The notes under the pieces were generated by a model, which worked only from the letters and a program-made list of their open reading frames with translations, did not search any database and was not told the DNA's origin. This document shows positions 35,021-44,926 of a DNA stretch of 64,000 nt, in pieces; position 1 is the stretch's first letter, and each line of letters opens with the position of its first letter. This DNA is from Aporrectodea caliginosa (lineage: Eukaryota; Annelida; Clitellata; Crassiclitellata; Lumbricidae). The position numbers and the translations under genes are program-made. Location: positions 813,501-877,500 of the forward strand of contig JACEVL010000156.1 of assembly GCA_020284085.1 (NCBI GenBank). The letters run 5' to 3'.

Positions 35021-36083
35021 GACGATATAAAATAATTTACCAACCTAAACTACGGGTTTACCCTGACCCTAACACTAACCCAAAACCTAACCTCATAAAG
35101 CTACCCAAAACTTACGCGATGAGGTTATTATATTCGGCAATAAAACTAATAATTTTACTGCTTTTTATGCTGCATTCATGCACATCTATCATTACTGTCA
35201 CATGTCTATCATTACAGTCACGAGCTTTAAATTTTAAATGTGACTGTAATGAGGCGTGACTGTAATGAGAGAACTGCACTAAACATTGATATGCACGAAC
35301 TATTATGAGGGCTAACGAAGCACAAACAGTTTTTCTTACTTGGACCATACGCCTCATTCGAAAGTTACAGCGCAATATATCGTGTTAGTTAAACTTTAGA
35401 AGTAACAGATGAGGACAGTAATGAGACCTGAAAAGTCCGATTGGTAGTTTTTAAATCATATTCAGGAACATTTTCATGATTTCTTTCATTAACCCTTTCA
35501 TTACCCATGGGACTTTGCAGTCCCGTTGGTAAAAACCGCAATAAAACAATTGTTTAATTGTTTTTGTAGGGTTGTTTACCATTGGGACTTTAAAGTCTCT
35601 TTATAAGGTATCAGGTTTAATCGCTAGATGGGGTAATAATAACAACTCTGAAGCTCTATGAATATTTTATCTTTGGAAGTTTCCGGTCATCTTAGCCAAG
35701 GAATCGATAGTTTTGCCTGTTTGTGTTCTGAAATCCGATCCGAAGTAAAATCACAGTAAGTAGAAGTTTTGTTAAGTTATATATTTAAATTATGTTGTTG
35801 CATTGTTTCATAAGATTTATTTGATATTTTGCCCCATCAGAACTTTATAACTTAGTGTTCCTTAGAAGTCCCGTGGGTAAACAACCATGTGGCAGCGTGG
35901 TGTGTCTATGACGCACGATGATTGAGCGACGTTGTTTGTTGGGTTTCATCTACATATTCGCTTAGGTTTTAGAAGGCGATTTGGACAGCCCTGCTTTAGT
36001 AGTGGTGATTTACTGGTGATAGATGCTGGCCTAATAGTCACTGCATACTCTTTTTATTTTATTTTCTTATTTTTAACTTTAGG

Positions 36084-38444
36084 ATGGCCTTTTCCACTTC
36101 CATGTTTTACAAGAGGAAGTACCAAGCGAGTGTCGCTCGAATACCTGATGCTGCCGAAGACACACCAGAGGAAGCGTCATCTCTGTCATCTTCGCCCGAG
36201 AGTGATCATGAAAATGATGGTCAGAAGAGAGGTGAACGTGGAGTTGGACGTGGCCGCGGCAGAAGACAGGCTCATGCTAGAGGACAGGCTCGTTGTAGAG
36301 GACAGACTCGTTGTAGAGGACAGACTCGTGGCAAGGGAAAAGACCAGGAAGTTGAAGATGATAGGCCACAGGAGGACGTTTCATCTTCGCCCGAGAGTGA
36401 TCATGAAAATGATGCTCAGAAGAGAGGTGAACGTGGAGTTGGACGTGGCCGCGGCAGAAGACAGGCTCATGCTAGAGGACAGACTCGTTGTAGAGGACAG
36501 ACTCGTGGCAAGGGAAAAGACCAGGAAGTTGAAGATGATAGGCCACAGGAGGACTTTTCATCTTCGCCCGAGAGTGATCATGAAAATGATGCTCAGAAGA
36601 GAGGTGAACGTGGAGTTGGACGTGGCCGCGGCAGAAGACAGGCTCATGCTAGAGGACAGACTCGTTGTAGAGGACAGACTCGTGGCAAGGGAAAAGACCA
36701 GGAAGTTGAAGATGATAGGCCACAGGAGGACGTTTCATCTTCGCCCGAGAGTGATCATGAAAATGATGCTCAGAAGAGAGGTGAACGTGGAGTTGGACGT
36801 GGCCGCGGCAGAAGACAGGCTCATGCTAGAGGACAGGCTCGTTGTAGAGGACAGGCTCGTTGTAGAGGACAGACTCGTGGCAAGGGAAAAGACCAGGAAG
36901 TTGAAGATGATAGCCGAGAGGAGGAGGCGGCAGTGGACCAGGTCAGCATCAGGTGGCTCAAGAAGATGATTGCTGAAAAGGATATACCTTTCCAAGATGA
37001 GGGTTGTGGTCCATCACAAGATGACTTTGCTGCATGCCACAGTCCTGTTGACTACTTTTTGACATTTTTGTCACCAGAAATTGTTTGCAACATTGTAACT
37101 CAGTCAAATGAGTATGCAACTTGGCGACAGCTGAAATTTGGAGAAAAGCCAATCCGTCAACTGGAAGACAACGAGTTTCTTTTGTTTTTGGGAATAAATT
37201 TCCTAATGGGCTACCACAACTTGCCTTCGTACACACACTTTTGGAGTACTCAATCAGACCTCGGGGTTGAAATGGTGCAGGAGGCAATGTCACGAAATCG
37301 TTTCTCTGAGATACTACATATTCTCCATGTAGCTGATAATAACGAACTAGAGCAACACAGAAATGATCGGTTGTTCAAGATAAGACCATTGATAACCCAC
37401 CTGAACATTCAGTACCAGAAGCTGTTCAGCCCTACTCAGGCTCAGTCTATCGACGAAGCAATGATTTTGTTCAAAGGTCGAAGTTCTCTCAAACAGTACA
37501 ATCCGATGAAACCCATCAAAAGAGGCTTCAAGATTTGGTGTCGCACTGAAACAAGTGGCTATCTGCACCAGTTTGATGTTTATCAAGGCAAGTCGTGTCG
37601 TGCAAAAGATGGTGATTCTGAGAAACTTGGTCTTGGAGGACAGGTTGTCGCAACCCTCTCGGAATCACTTCAAAATAAGAACCACATTCTGTATTTTGAC
37701 AATTACTTTTCTTCTGTTGCACTTCTTCAGTACCTGTTGAAGAAAGACATATATGCCTGCTGTACTGTAAGATCAGACAGAAAGCTTTTGCCAAATCTCA
37801 CTGCAGACAACCAGATGAAGCGGGGTGACTGTGACTGGCGCGTGTCTGACAGCGGAATTCTGTTTATGAAGTGGAGAGACAACAGGAGTGTACATATGTT
37901 GTCAACAGCACATGGAACAGACGTAAAGAAAGCAATCCGAAGAGTCAAAGATGGCAGCAGCATTGAAGTTGATCGACCAATGGTTGTGGAACACTACAAC
38001 AGAAACATGGGTGGGGTCGATCATGCGGATATGTTGCGGTCATTGTATGGGTTTGACAGGAAGTCGAAGAAATGGTGGCACAGACTGTTCTTCGGCCTGA
38101 TGGATATGACGATGGTGAACTCATTCATCGTCTACTGTGAACTTGTGGAAAAAATTTCTGTTCTGGAGTTCACCAGGTCTGTTGTTAGTGGATTACTAGC
38201 ACACAAGTCACCCGATAGCAACCAGGTACGGAAACGCCGTCGAGTGGCTCCAGATGCTGCAACAACTAACAGGGGAAGTCATTGGCCTCTATTTTCAGAC
38301 TCCAGAGGTCGCTGCTCAGTGTGTGCCAAAGAGAAAAGGGAATCAAGACCATTTTCATACTGTAGCTTCTGCAAAGCTTTTCTTTGTTGCAACTCTAAGT
38401 ACAACTGCTTTGCCAGTTACCACGGAGTACCCACTGATGACTAA
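36084..38444 (+). CDS. piggyBac-family transposase with N-terminal AT-hook-like repeats
   Basis: The enzyme excises and reinserts its transposon at TTAA without scars. The frame is 786 residues and uninterrupted. Residues about 35-275 are four near-identical repeats of 59-65 residues, each with SSSPESDHEND, GERGVGRGRGRRQAHARG and TRGKGKDQEVEDD; GRGRGRR resembles an AT-hook. Residues about 320-680 form the DDE_Tnp_1_7 catalytic domain with the three expected acidic residues in SIDEAMILFKG, YFDNYFSS and MGGVDHADMLR. The C-terminus is a Cys-rich zinc-ribbon-like domain, CSVC...CSFCKAFLCC. It is longer than typical piggyBac proteins (about 600) because of the repeats. The ATG sits just after a possible acceptor (TTTTTAACTTTAG), so a 5' intron may exist. 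Confidence 0.92.
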   Translation: MAFSTSMFYKRKYQASVARIPDAAEDTPEEASSLSSSPESDHENDGQKRGERGVGRGRGRRQAHARGQARCRGQTRCRGQTRGKGKDQEVEDDRPQEDVSSSPESDHENDAQKRGERGVGRGRGRRQAHARGQTRCRGQTRGKGKDQEVEDDRPQEDFSSSPESDHENDAQKRGERGVGRGRGRRQAHARGQTRCRGQTRGKGKDQEVEDDRPQEDVSSSPESDHENDAQKRGERGVGRGRGRRQAHARGQARCRGQARCRGQTRGKGKDQEVEDDSREEEAAVDQVSIRWLKKMIAEKDIPFQDEGCGPSQDDFAACHSPVDYFLTFLSPEIVCNIVTQSNEYATWRQLKFGEKPIRQLEDNEFLLFLGINFLMGYHNLPSYTHFWSTQSDLGVEMVQEAMSRNRFSEILHILHVADNNELEQHRNDRLFKIRPLITHLNIQYQKLFSPTQAQSIDEAMILFKGRSSLKQYNPMKPIKRGFKIWCRTETSGYLHQFDVYQGKSCRAKDGDSEKLGLGGQVVATLSESLQNKNHILYFDNYFSSVALLQYLLKKDIYACCTVRSDRKLLPNLTADNQMKRGDCDWRVSDSGILFMKWRDNRSVHMLSTAHGTDVKKAIRRVKDGSSIEVDRPMVVEHYNRNMGGVDHADMLRSLYGFDRKSKKWWHRLFFGLMDMTMVNSFIVYCELVEKISVLEFTRSVVSGLLAHKSPDSNQVRKRRRVAPDAATTNRGSHWPLFSDSRGRCSVCAKEKRESRPFSYCSFCKAFLCCNSKYNCFASYHGVPTDD

Positions 38445-38543
38445 GAACTCCGTCTGAAAGTGTTCTAATGTTGAAATAGAGAGACAATGTGTATGTTAGT
38501 GAACATCATTTGATAAAAATATAGATTAGTTTGTGTGCTTGAC

Positions 38544-38740
38544 ATTTTCGTACTGTAGCATTTGCAAAGTTTTTCTTTGTTGCAGCTCTAAGTACAACTA
38601 CTTCGACAGTTACCATAGAGTATCCACTAATGTCTAAAAACTCAGTCTGAAAATGTTCTGATGTTGAAATAAAAATGTATATTTTATTAAACATCACATG
38701 ATAAAAATATATACATAGATAAGTTTGTGTGATTGATAAC
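38544..38740 (+). repeat. diverged duplicate of the transposase 3' end
   Basis: Positions 38351-38543 (end of the coding region plus 3' flank) recur 193 bp downstream, for example ATTTTCATACTGTAG and ATTTTCGTACTGTAG, or GAAAATGTTCTGATGTTG and GAAAGTGTTCTAATGTTG. The second copy is noncoding and more diverged. Confidence 0.75.
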
Positions 38741-39639
38741 TACAGTATGCCTTAGCCGAATTTCAGTACCGTTGCCTACCAACGGGACTGCAAAGTCCCA
38801 TTTCGTTATTTAAAAAATATATTGAATTTAATTATATTTTTAGTCTTTCCTGCTCCATTTAAGTTATTTCATTATAGATCTGCTCTGTAGTTGATTATTT
38901 TTAATTTTAACCTTATGTGGTAAGCAAAGGGTTAAGTCACATGTTTAAGCAAATTATTGTTTCATTCTTGTTTATAGTTCTTACCGGAAGTCTTGCCAGT
39001 CGTTTCCGTTAGGGTGCGTCCAAAAGTTGATCGAGATTCACACTCGGATTAAGGCGTGACCGTAATGAGGTGCAACCTGAGGAACTAGATTGTTTGACGT
39101 GTTATGCTTAAAATAAGCCTCCGAATTAGACGATCCGTAAACAGATGAAAGAGGACACTCGTAGCTTTAATAAATTGCATCATTGGTATAGCTGCTCAAG
39201 AGATTACAATTTCTGTGCACATCCAAAATCGAAAAATACGGATCGGGACGCGGGACTGTAATGAGATTTGACGTGTTTGGAGCGTTAAATAAAATTAAAA
39301 ATTAACAATCCAATCCATCAAAGATAGCAGATTTTGTTCTGCAGGTCACTACGAACATTTTGATACAGTATGTGCCTCCGTACCTTTATAAATATTGTCT
39401 TAATTGCTCGAGTGACACGAAATCCAAAAAATTGACGGAAATACCCATATAAAGAGCAAAACGAAATTGTGAAAGTTTGGATTATTTGCCAACTGCACGG
39501 CGTGCTCGTGCAGGAACATTTCTTCAATGGGATTAGAGGCGGTATACCTCTTTTAGAAACATCTTATATAATCCTGGACACATCTTCCATAACATAACTA
39601 CCTTCTGTCCTATAGCCTACCTAGGCCTACCTATATGCC

Positions 39640-40080
39640 CTACCTACCTATGCCCTAGCTATGCTATACGACGTGGTTCGTGCTACAACGGTGGCCCGAA
39701 TGTTCTATGCTGCTCCGGCTTGGTGTGGGTTTGCAGGGCAGCAAGAAAAGAATCGCCTTCAGTCGGCGATGCGGCGTCTGATTCGTCTGCGGTACCAGCC
39801 AGAGCATCTTTGCGACACTGCCGACTCACGCCTCTTCTCTGCGGTCCTAGGAAACCCGGGGCATGTACTCCATGGGCTACTCCCCCCAAAAAAACCGCTC
39901 CCCTACACCCTGCGCCCGAGAGTTAATTTACATGACCGTTTTATTCCACAAGCTGACAATCTTTCACGCAGATCGTTTATAATAAGAATGTCATACTCTG
40001 TATAAATGTATGTAGGCCTACACCAAAGTGCGGATATGCAATAATTGGTTGAATAAAGAATATACTTAATTACTTACTTA
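39640..40080 (+). pseudogene. CR1-like LINE, 3'-terminal fragment
   Basis: An open frame reads VVRATTVARMFYAAPAWCGF, LGNPGHVLHGLLPPKKPLPY and LRPRVNLHDRFIPQ, the usual reverse-transcriptase C-terminus of this clade, then a 3' end CACCAAAGTGCGG, AATTGGTTGAATAAAG and a CTTACTTAC tail. It is 5'-truncated. Confidence 0.75.
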
Positions 40081-40189
40081 CCTGTCATGATCTGCACCCA
40101 CGCTCACATTAACCGTGTTCTTTCTAGATTTGACTCCCTAACGGTCTAACCTGCTAACCAGGCGCGGTTTCCTGCCTACGATGCTGTAC

Positions 40190-40658
40190 TAGGGTTGCCA
40201 CCTTTTCGAACTAGGAAGTCGGGACGCAACTTGAACTTTCTCGTAGGCCCTAATCATCGCCGTCCGTCGATGCTGACGAACAGGAATTTTTAGAACTGCA
40301 TACATAACCTCTTTAAAAAAAGTTGACGACCGGGGGAGGGGTAGTCACGGGAAAAAAGTTGACGACGGGGGGTAATCACGGAAAAAGTTCACGACCGGGG
40401 GGTAGTAACGACACTTTTCCTCAATTTTCACCGCACAAAAGCACAAAATTGCTTTTACAGTTGCACAAATTGATTTCCAACTGCACATTGTGTAGAACTG
40501 CACGCTAAAAAAAGCCCTGGTCACAAACATTTTCTTAGTTTGGTCACACATCTGAAAGTCGAGACATTTCGCTGTCCCGACTAGGTCAAGTCGGGACACG
40601 GGACATTTCCCTCGAAATCGGGACTGTCCCGACAAAGTCGGGACGGGTGGCAACCCTA
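40190..40658. mobile_element. hAT-like MITE, 8-bp target duplication
   Basis: Ends are TAGGGTTGCCACC and GGTGGCAACCCTA. The flanks are TGCTGTAC at 40182-40189 and 40659-40666. Internally a unit of about 30 bp (AGTTGACGACCGGGGG...GTAGTCACGG) repeats three times near 40320-40412, and AAGTCGGGAC recurs. It is 469 bp with no gene. Confidence 0.85.
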
Positions 40659-40699
40659 TGCTGTACAGCTAGGCTACTGTGTATTTGGTGAACTTTCTA

Positions 40700-40830
40700 C
40701 TAACTTTTCTGCTACTATTTGATTACGTTGTATGCAAGGACCAATATAATATAGAATCCTTGCGTTGTATGTAAAGCGCCGTGCGTTTGCCAGCGTTTAA
40801 TAAAAAATTACTTACTTACTTACACTAAAT
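40700..40830 (+). repeat. LINE-type 3' tail
   Basis: GCGTTTAATAAAAAATTACTTACTTACTTAC ends (split here: TTTAATAAAAAATT, then ACTTACTTACTT) mark a truncated LINE 3' end. Confidence 0.5.
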
Positions 40831-41103
40831 ATCGGTATCTATCGAGATGCAGTTTTCTCGGTTGCGTAATCTATGTAAATGCCGTGATGGAGAATGTATT
40901 GACACTGACGACGTTGTTTACAATCTAAATTTATCCGATGATCTAATAATTAATTCTTTATTTATTCTGTAATAAAATCAAAGGCGAACCTCCAATTTAC
41001 AGTTGAAAGCTATTCGTGAGAGTCACTTGGCAGTAAGCATAGACGTTAATTATAATCATTTACTTGTTCTTTTGATTTCTTTATGAAGTAATCGGTGTTT
41101 CAG

Positions 41104-41163
41104 GGCCTTCGAAGGCTTCCATAGGGGATTTGGAGTTAAAGGATTTAGACAAAAACAAAGATG
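41104..41163 (+). CDS. possible single exon with EF-hand-like loop
   Basis: A pyrimidine-rich tract and CAG before 41104, and GTAAGC after 41163, bound a 60-base segment. One frame reads PSKASIGDLELKDLDKNKDG, where DLDKNKDG resembles the start of a calcium-binding EF-hand loop. Splice sites are good but no adjoining exon was found. It lies between transposons, upstream of IST1. Confidence 0.3.
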
Positions 41164-41528
41164 GTAAGCGTATCTTTCTGTTTGAATACTTGCTACGCTG
41201 CCGAGCATCAAAACGTACGTCTATGACAGGTTTATAGAACTGAACAGATTCTGACATCAGCTGATCTTATCCCACATATTACAATCTCTTCCAAACAAGC
41301 AGTGTCAACTCGATCCTATACCTACTTCCTTACTGAAAGACTGCGCATATATCCTTGTTCCCATCATTATCAAAATAATCAACCTCTCCTTATATACTGG
41401 CAGTTTCCCCCTAATCTTCAAACACTCTTTAGTCACTCCACTCTTCAAGGCACCATCATTCGATAAAGAAACCCAACTACAGACCTGTCTCCAACCTGTC
41501 ATTCATCTCTAAACTAACTGAATGCATA

Positions 41529-43078
41529 CAGTGGCGGCGCCAGACACTTTTTGTTACCAGGGCATAGCCAGGGCAGTCATACAAGTAACCAGTGCAGAGG
41601 TGATTTATGGCAAGCGTGGTACGCGAGCTTATATGGTGACCGTCACCATGTGCATCGTGACCATTTAATTTCGCGCTACCGCGCTCGCCATAAGTCGGCC
41701 CTCTGCACTATTATACTTGTCAGGTCAGAGGCTCAGATGGGCAAAGCCCTCTGAAGCTGAACGCTTTTGCACATTTGTAAAGCAAATTTTAACATCTCAG
41801 TGAACTTAGTAAAGCATTAGGCCTACTAAAAAATACTCTTTTGGGTAACATGCACAACAGTTTTCAAAAGCAACAAGTTCAACAAATAGAGCCATTGATT
41901 CAGGTAGGCCCTATTGTTTACGCATTTGCTCAAGTAACTCGTGTCATATGAGATGCAATTAAGCCTATAGGGGTTAGACGTTGATTTATGTGCAGTTCGC
42001 GTGTGAAATGTAGACTTTATTGTAGGATCCTAAGAAAGACAAAGGGGTTGAACCCCTAACCTCCCCCTGGAATTCTCACCCTGGTGTTTGCTACTGACAA
42101 TAGGCCTCCCGCTTCCATCTTCTTCAAACGGACTACTAGGATGACACGGGTCCTGAGATAAAGTCATGCTCTTAATTAAAGGAAGCAGATTCGATAGTGA
42201 AAGAAAAGTGTGCCCGATCAGTACCGTATATCGAAAGATCGGCCTAGCTTAAATAAATCACAGTCTGAGGTAGCAGTGGAACTGGAAGTAATGTCAATTT
42301 CCTCACCTCTAATGACGTCTATTTTCTACTTGGAAGTTGTCGGCACATCGGAGCAAAGTGAACTAATAGCTAGCCTATCGGCTTCTTCCTCCGCTGTATC
42401 TGCATTCTCCACAAACATCTGCAGCTGAAGGAATATCAGCACCTGAGGTTTGCATCTTAAAGAACAAATTGATGGAAGGAGTACCGAAAACAGGAACCTC
42501 AATTTTCGACTTTCCTCTGCTCCTTTCTGAATGCCAGAACTGTACATACGTTTCAAGGGATTCATGGCTGATGATGATAATTTTCGTCTACGTATTATAT
42601 TTAAAAGTAGGGGCCTACGGTAAACGAATGAATTATACCATGGCATGTACAGAGACACTGTAGGACAGAGACAGCGATTATATATATATAATACATACAT
42701 TATATTATATATGTATGCATATATATATATAGAGAGAGAGACAGACAGACAGAGACAGAGAGACACGCTGGAGCAGAGTGGATGCATGCCTCAATGGAAG
42801 AATCATCACTCACTGCCATGGCCCTATATCTAGCGTGTCTCCATGTACAAACAACTGAGTGTTCGCTTCTACTGTGGTTCAAAATTCAAATTTTCCGACA
42901 GGTGATTGATAGACCACACATTATACACGTCTGTGGACCTGCAGTTGTGTATCGTGTATCATGCTATAAAGCTGTATAGCAAAATTTTGGAGCCAAAATT
43001 TGGCAGGGCAACGACCAGGGCAAAGGCTTTTTTACCAGGGCATTTGCCCTGGCATGCCCTGGTGTAGTGCCGCCACTG
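41529..43078. mobile_element. hAT-like transposon, 8-bp target duplication
   Basis: Ends are CAGTGGCGGCGCCAG and inverted CAGTGGCGGCACTAC. Both flanks are AATGCATA (41521-41528 and 43079-43086). CCAGGGCA/TGCCCTGG repeats crowd both ends. At 1,550 bp it holds no recognisable transposase, so it is non-autonomous. Confidence 0.85.
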
Positions 43079-43298
43079 AATGCATAGTCCTGTCTTAGAT
43101 CAACGTATACCTGACTTCCAAAAACTCCTTAACCCACACTAGTCTGGTTTTACAAAGCGCCACTCGACTGAAACACTACTAATTTCCCTCTGCAATAAAC
43201 TTGTATGTGCCATCTCTCATCAACAAGTCTCGTGTCTCTGCCTTCTTCATATTTCTGCAGCCTTCGATACCATCGATCACAACATCAGCCAAAGACTG

Positions 43299-44195
43299 TG
43301 TTATTTAAGTTTCAGTTTACTTTTCAATTTGAGTTTTAGTTTTATTTTAACTTTCCAGTTTAGTTTTAGCTAAGACGATAATAACGAAGAGATACGTAGC
43401 GGCAACGTGTTAGCCAATCAGAGATCGTCTTTTCTAATGCATTGCGGGCGATGTCTGTGGCCATCTATTTTTTAGTTTACACTGTCATCCGGGCACTCAG
43501 CAGGGTGAGAACTATCGACGGAGCAAAGGCAAACAAAGCCAAGTGAATCATTCTCGACGTTGTTTTTAGTCATTTACAAGATACATACATTGCATATTAT
43601 TTTTATTGAATTAAGTCGCTTTTGTTACGTTACGATAATCATCCACAAAAGAAACGGGACTAAAACTGATCTGAGCTGCAAACCGCTGGATTTAAAATCA
43701 GAGCCACAAACATAATCTTGGTCAATGACCCAATTTTCGTCCGTGACGTATCTCTTCGTTATTATCGTCTTAGGTTTTAGCTATAGTTTTCAGATCTTTT
43801 CAGTTTTAGTTTCAGTTTCAGTTTTCAGAAAGTTTCAGTTTAATTTAGTTCAGTAAGCATTCAACAGAAGCAATTAAATGTCATTTTTATTAAATAACAT
43901 TCATTTTGATTAGCAGGAACAGCAGATCTAATTAAGTTCGTGCATTCATGCTACTGAGGTGCACTTTGAAGCACTTGCTGCTAACCATTGCAGACATCTC
44001 TAAACTGTCGCTCAGAAAAAATTAATTCAGTTTTCAACTTTCAAGTTTCGTTTTAGTTCTAGTTTTGTACTTTTGAGTTTAGTTTTAGTTACAGTTTTCA
44101 GAACTTTTCAGTTTCAGTTTTATTTCAGTTAACTGGAATATAAGATTTTCAGTTGAAGATGAAGTTATTTTCAGTTTTAGTTAACTTAAATAACA
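43299..44195. mobile_element. MITE rich in TTTCAGTTTTAGTTT
   Basis: It starts TGTTATTTAAGTT and ends AACTTAAATAACA, flanked by CTG on each side (43296-43298 and 44196-44198), a possible 3-bp duplication. It is filled with CAGTTTTAGTTT variants. Another inverted-repeat element lies inside. Confidence 0.65.
43371..43773. mobile_element. MITE nested in the previous MITE
   Basis: It starts TAAGACGATAATAACGAAGA and ends with the inverse (about 27 bp). The flanks are GTTTTAGC at 43363-43370 and 43774-43781; exact edges are ambiguous by one or two bases. The interior contains TTAGCCAATCAG and no gene. Confidence 0.75.
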
Positions 44196-44561
44196 CTGCT
44201 ATCTATCTGGTTCCGTTTTACTGTCTGCTTTCCTCTGGATTCAGTCCTATCTCTCTTCCCGCTCTTTTCCGTTAAATCATCGGAAACCTCATCCCAATCA
44301 TGCCCTCTCACCTGTGGTTTTTCGCAAGGTTCTGTCCTCGGGCCCCTTTTGTTCATCCTCTAAAATACTCCACTCAGCTCACTCATCAAAGCATCCTCAT
44401 TTGACCATCAGCTCTATTCCAGTGACACCCAATTATTCATCTCTTTCTCTCCAAACAGCTTCTCCTACTCATTAGATCATCTTCTCCATGTAGTTACCCA
44501 AATCTTCTCCTGGTTGACATCAAATCTCCTGTACCTGAACCCCTCTAAAACTGAATTCATC

Positions 44562-44660
44562 AGGGTGGAGACGATTTAAATCAGTTGATTAAAATCATTG
44601 ATTTAAATCGTGATTTAAATCAGTAATAGAAATCACATTGTGATTTGTTCCTTCCACCCA
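44562..44660 (+). mobile_element. hAT-like 5' end fragment
   Basis: CAGGGTGGAGACGATTTAAA followed by repeated TGATTTAAATC is typical of a hAT terminus. No matching right end was found. It truncates the LINE frame. Confidence 0.45.
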
Positions 44661-44926
44661 CTTTTTTGCTCAGATAATTGTAACAGACAGAATTGTTGCA
44701 ATTTGCCATCATAAGACTTGAATATTTTCTTATCACTCTTATGCTGAGAGCTATCTCAGTAGTTATTCTGTTGAAGACTGTACATAATTTTAGTAGTCAA
44801 ATACAAATGGTGTACCAGATATAAAAGAGCATCAATTTTTAATATTTGATAAATATGCAGTCTTCAGAACTCTGAATCGAAGTTAAAGCAAATCTAAGGA
44901 CGTTATGGTTTTTGTTGTTGCAGGCT

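Larger units (their letters stand above)
35489..38935 (+). mobile_element. piggyBac-like transposon, complete, TTAA duplication
   Basis: TTAA at 35489-35492 and 38932-38935 flanks termini CCCTTTCATTACC and, inverted, CCCTTTGCTTACC. Subterminal GGGACTTTGCAGTCCCGTTG (left about 35509, right inverted about 38777-38800) is shared. It is itself an imperfect palindrome, with a further copy GGGACTTTAAAGTCTC near 35585. The intact transposase frame and close termini suggest a young, possibly still mobile copy. It sits inside the inverted-repeat element at 33030-39450. Confidence 0.9.
33030..39450. mobile_element. DNA transposon-like element with 31-bp perfect inverted repeats
   Basis: Positions 33030-33060 and 39420-39450 are exact inverted copies starting ATATGGGTATTTCCGTCAAT. 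Removing the nested piggyBac leaves about 2.97 kb. The motif GTGACNNNAATGAG, often GTGACATGAATGAGA, occurs about 18 times between the ends in both orientations (33563-34280, 35193-35260, 35412, 39057, 39253), plausibly transposase-binding sites. TA, ATA or ATAT could be the target duplication because the end itself is ATAT. No transposase is recognised, so it is probably non-autonomous. Confidence 0.65.
41280..44562 (+). pseudogene. CR1-like LINE reverse transcriptase broken by nested insertions
   Basis: The fragments read QLDPIPTSLL, IINLSLYTGSFPLIFKHSLV, NYRPVSNLSFISKLTE (before 41520), ISAAFDTIDHN-like sequence near 43255-43280, QGSVLGPLLFIL near 44325-44365 and NLLYLNPSKTEF near 44525-44560, which is the correct RT order. 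Interruptions are 41529-43078 and 43299-44195. It carries stops and is inactive. Confidence 0.75.

Noticed and set aside
35040..35100. Telomere-like CCCTAAC sequence
   Set aside because: Only a few degenerate units (CCCTGACCCTAACACTAACC), too short and irregular for an interstitial telomere array.
35932..36969. 345-codon frame overlapping the piggyBac N-terminus
   Set aside because: It is the shifted frame of the coding minisatellite and ends where the repeats end. The catalytic domain is in the other frame.
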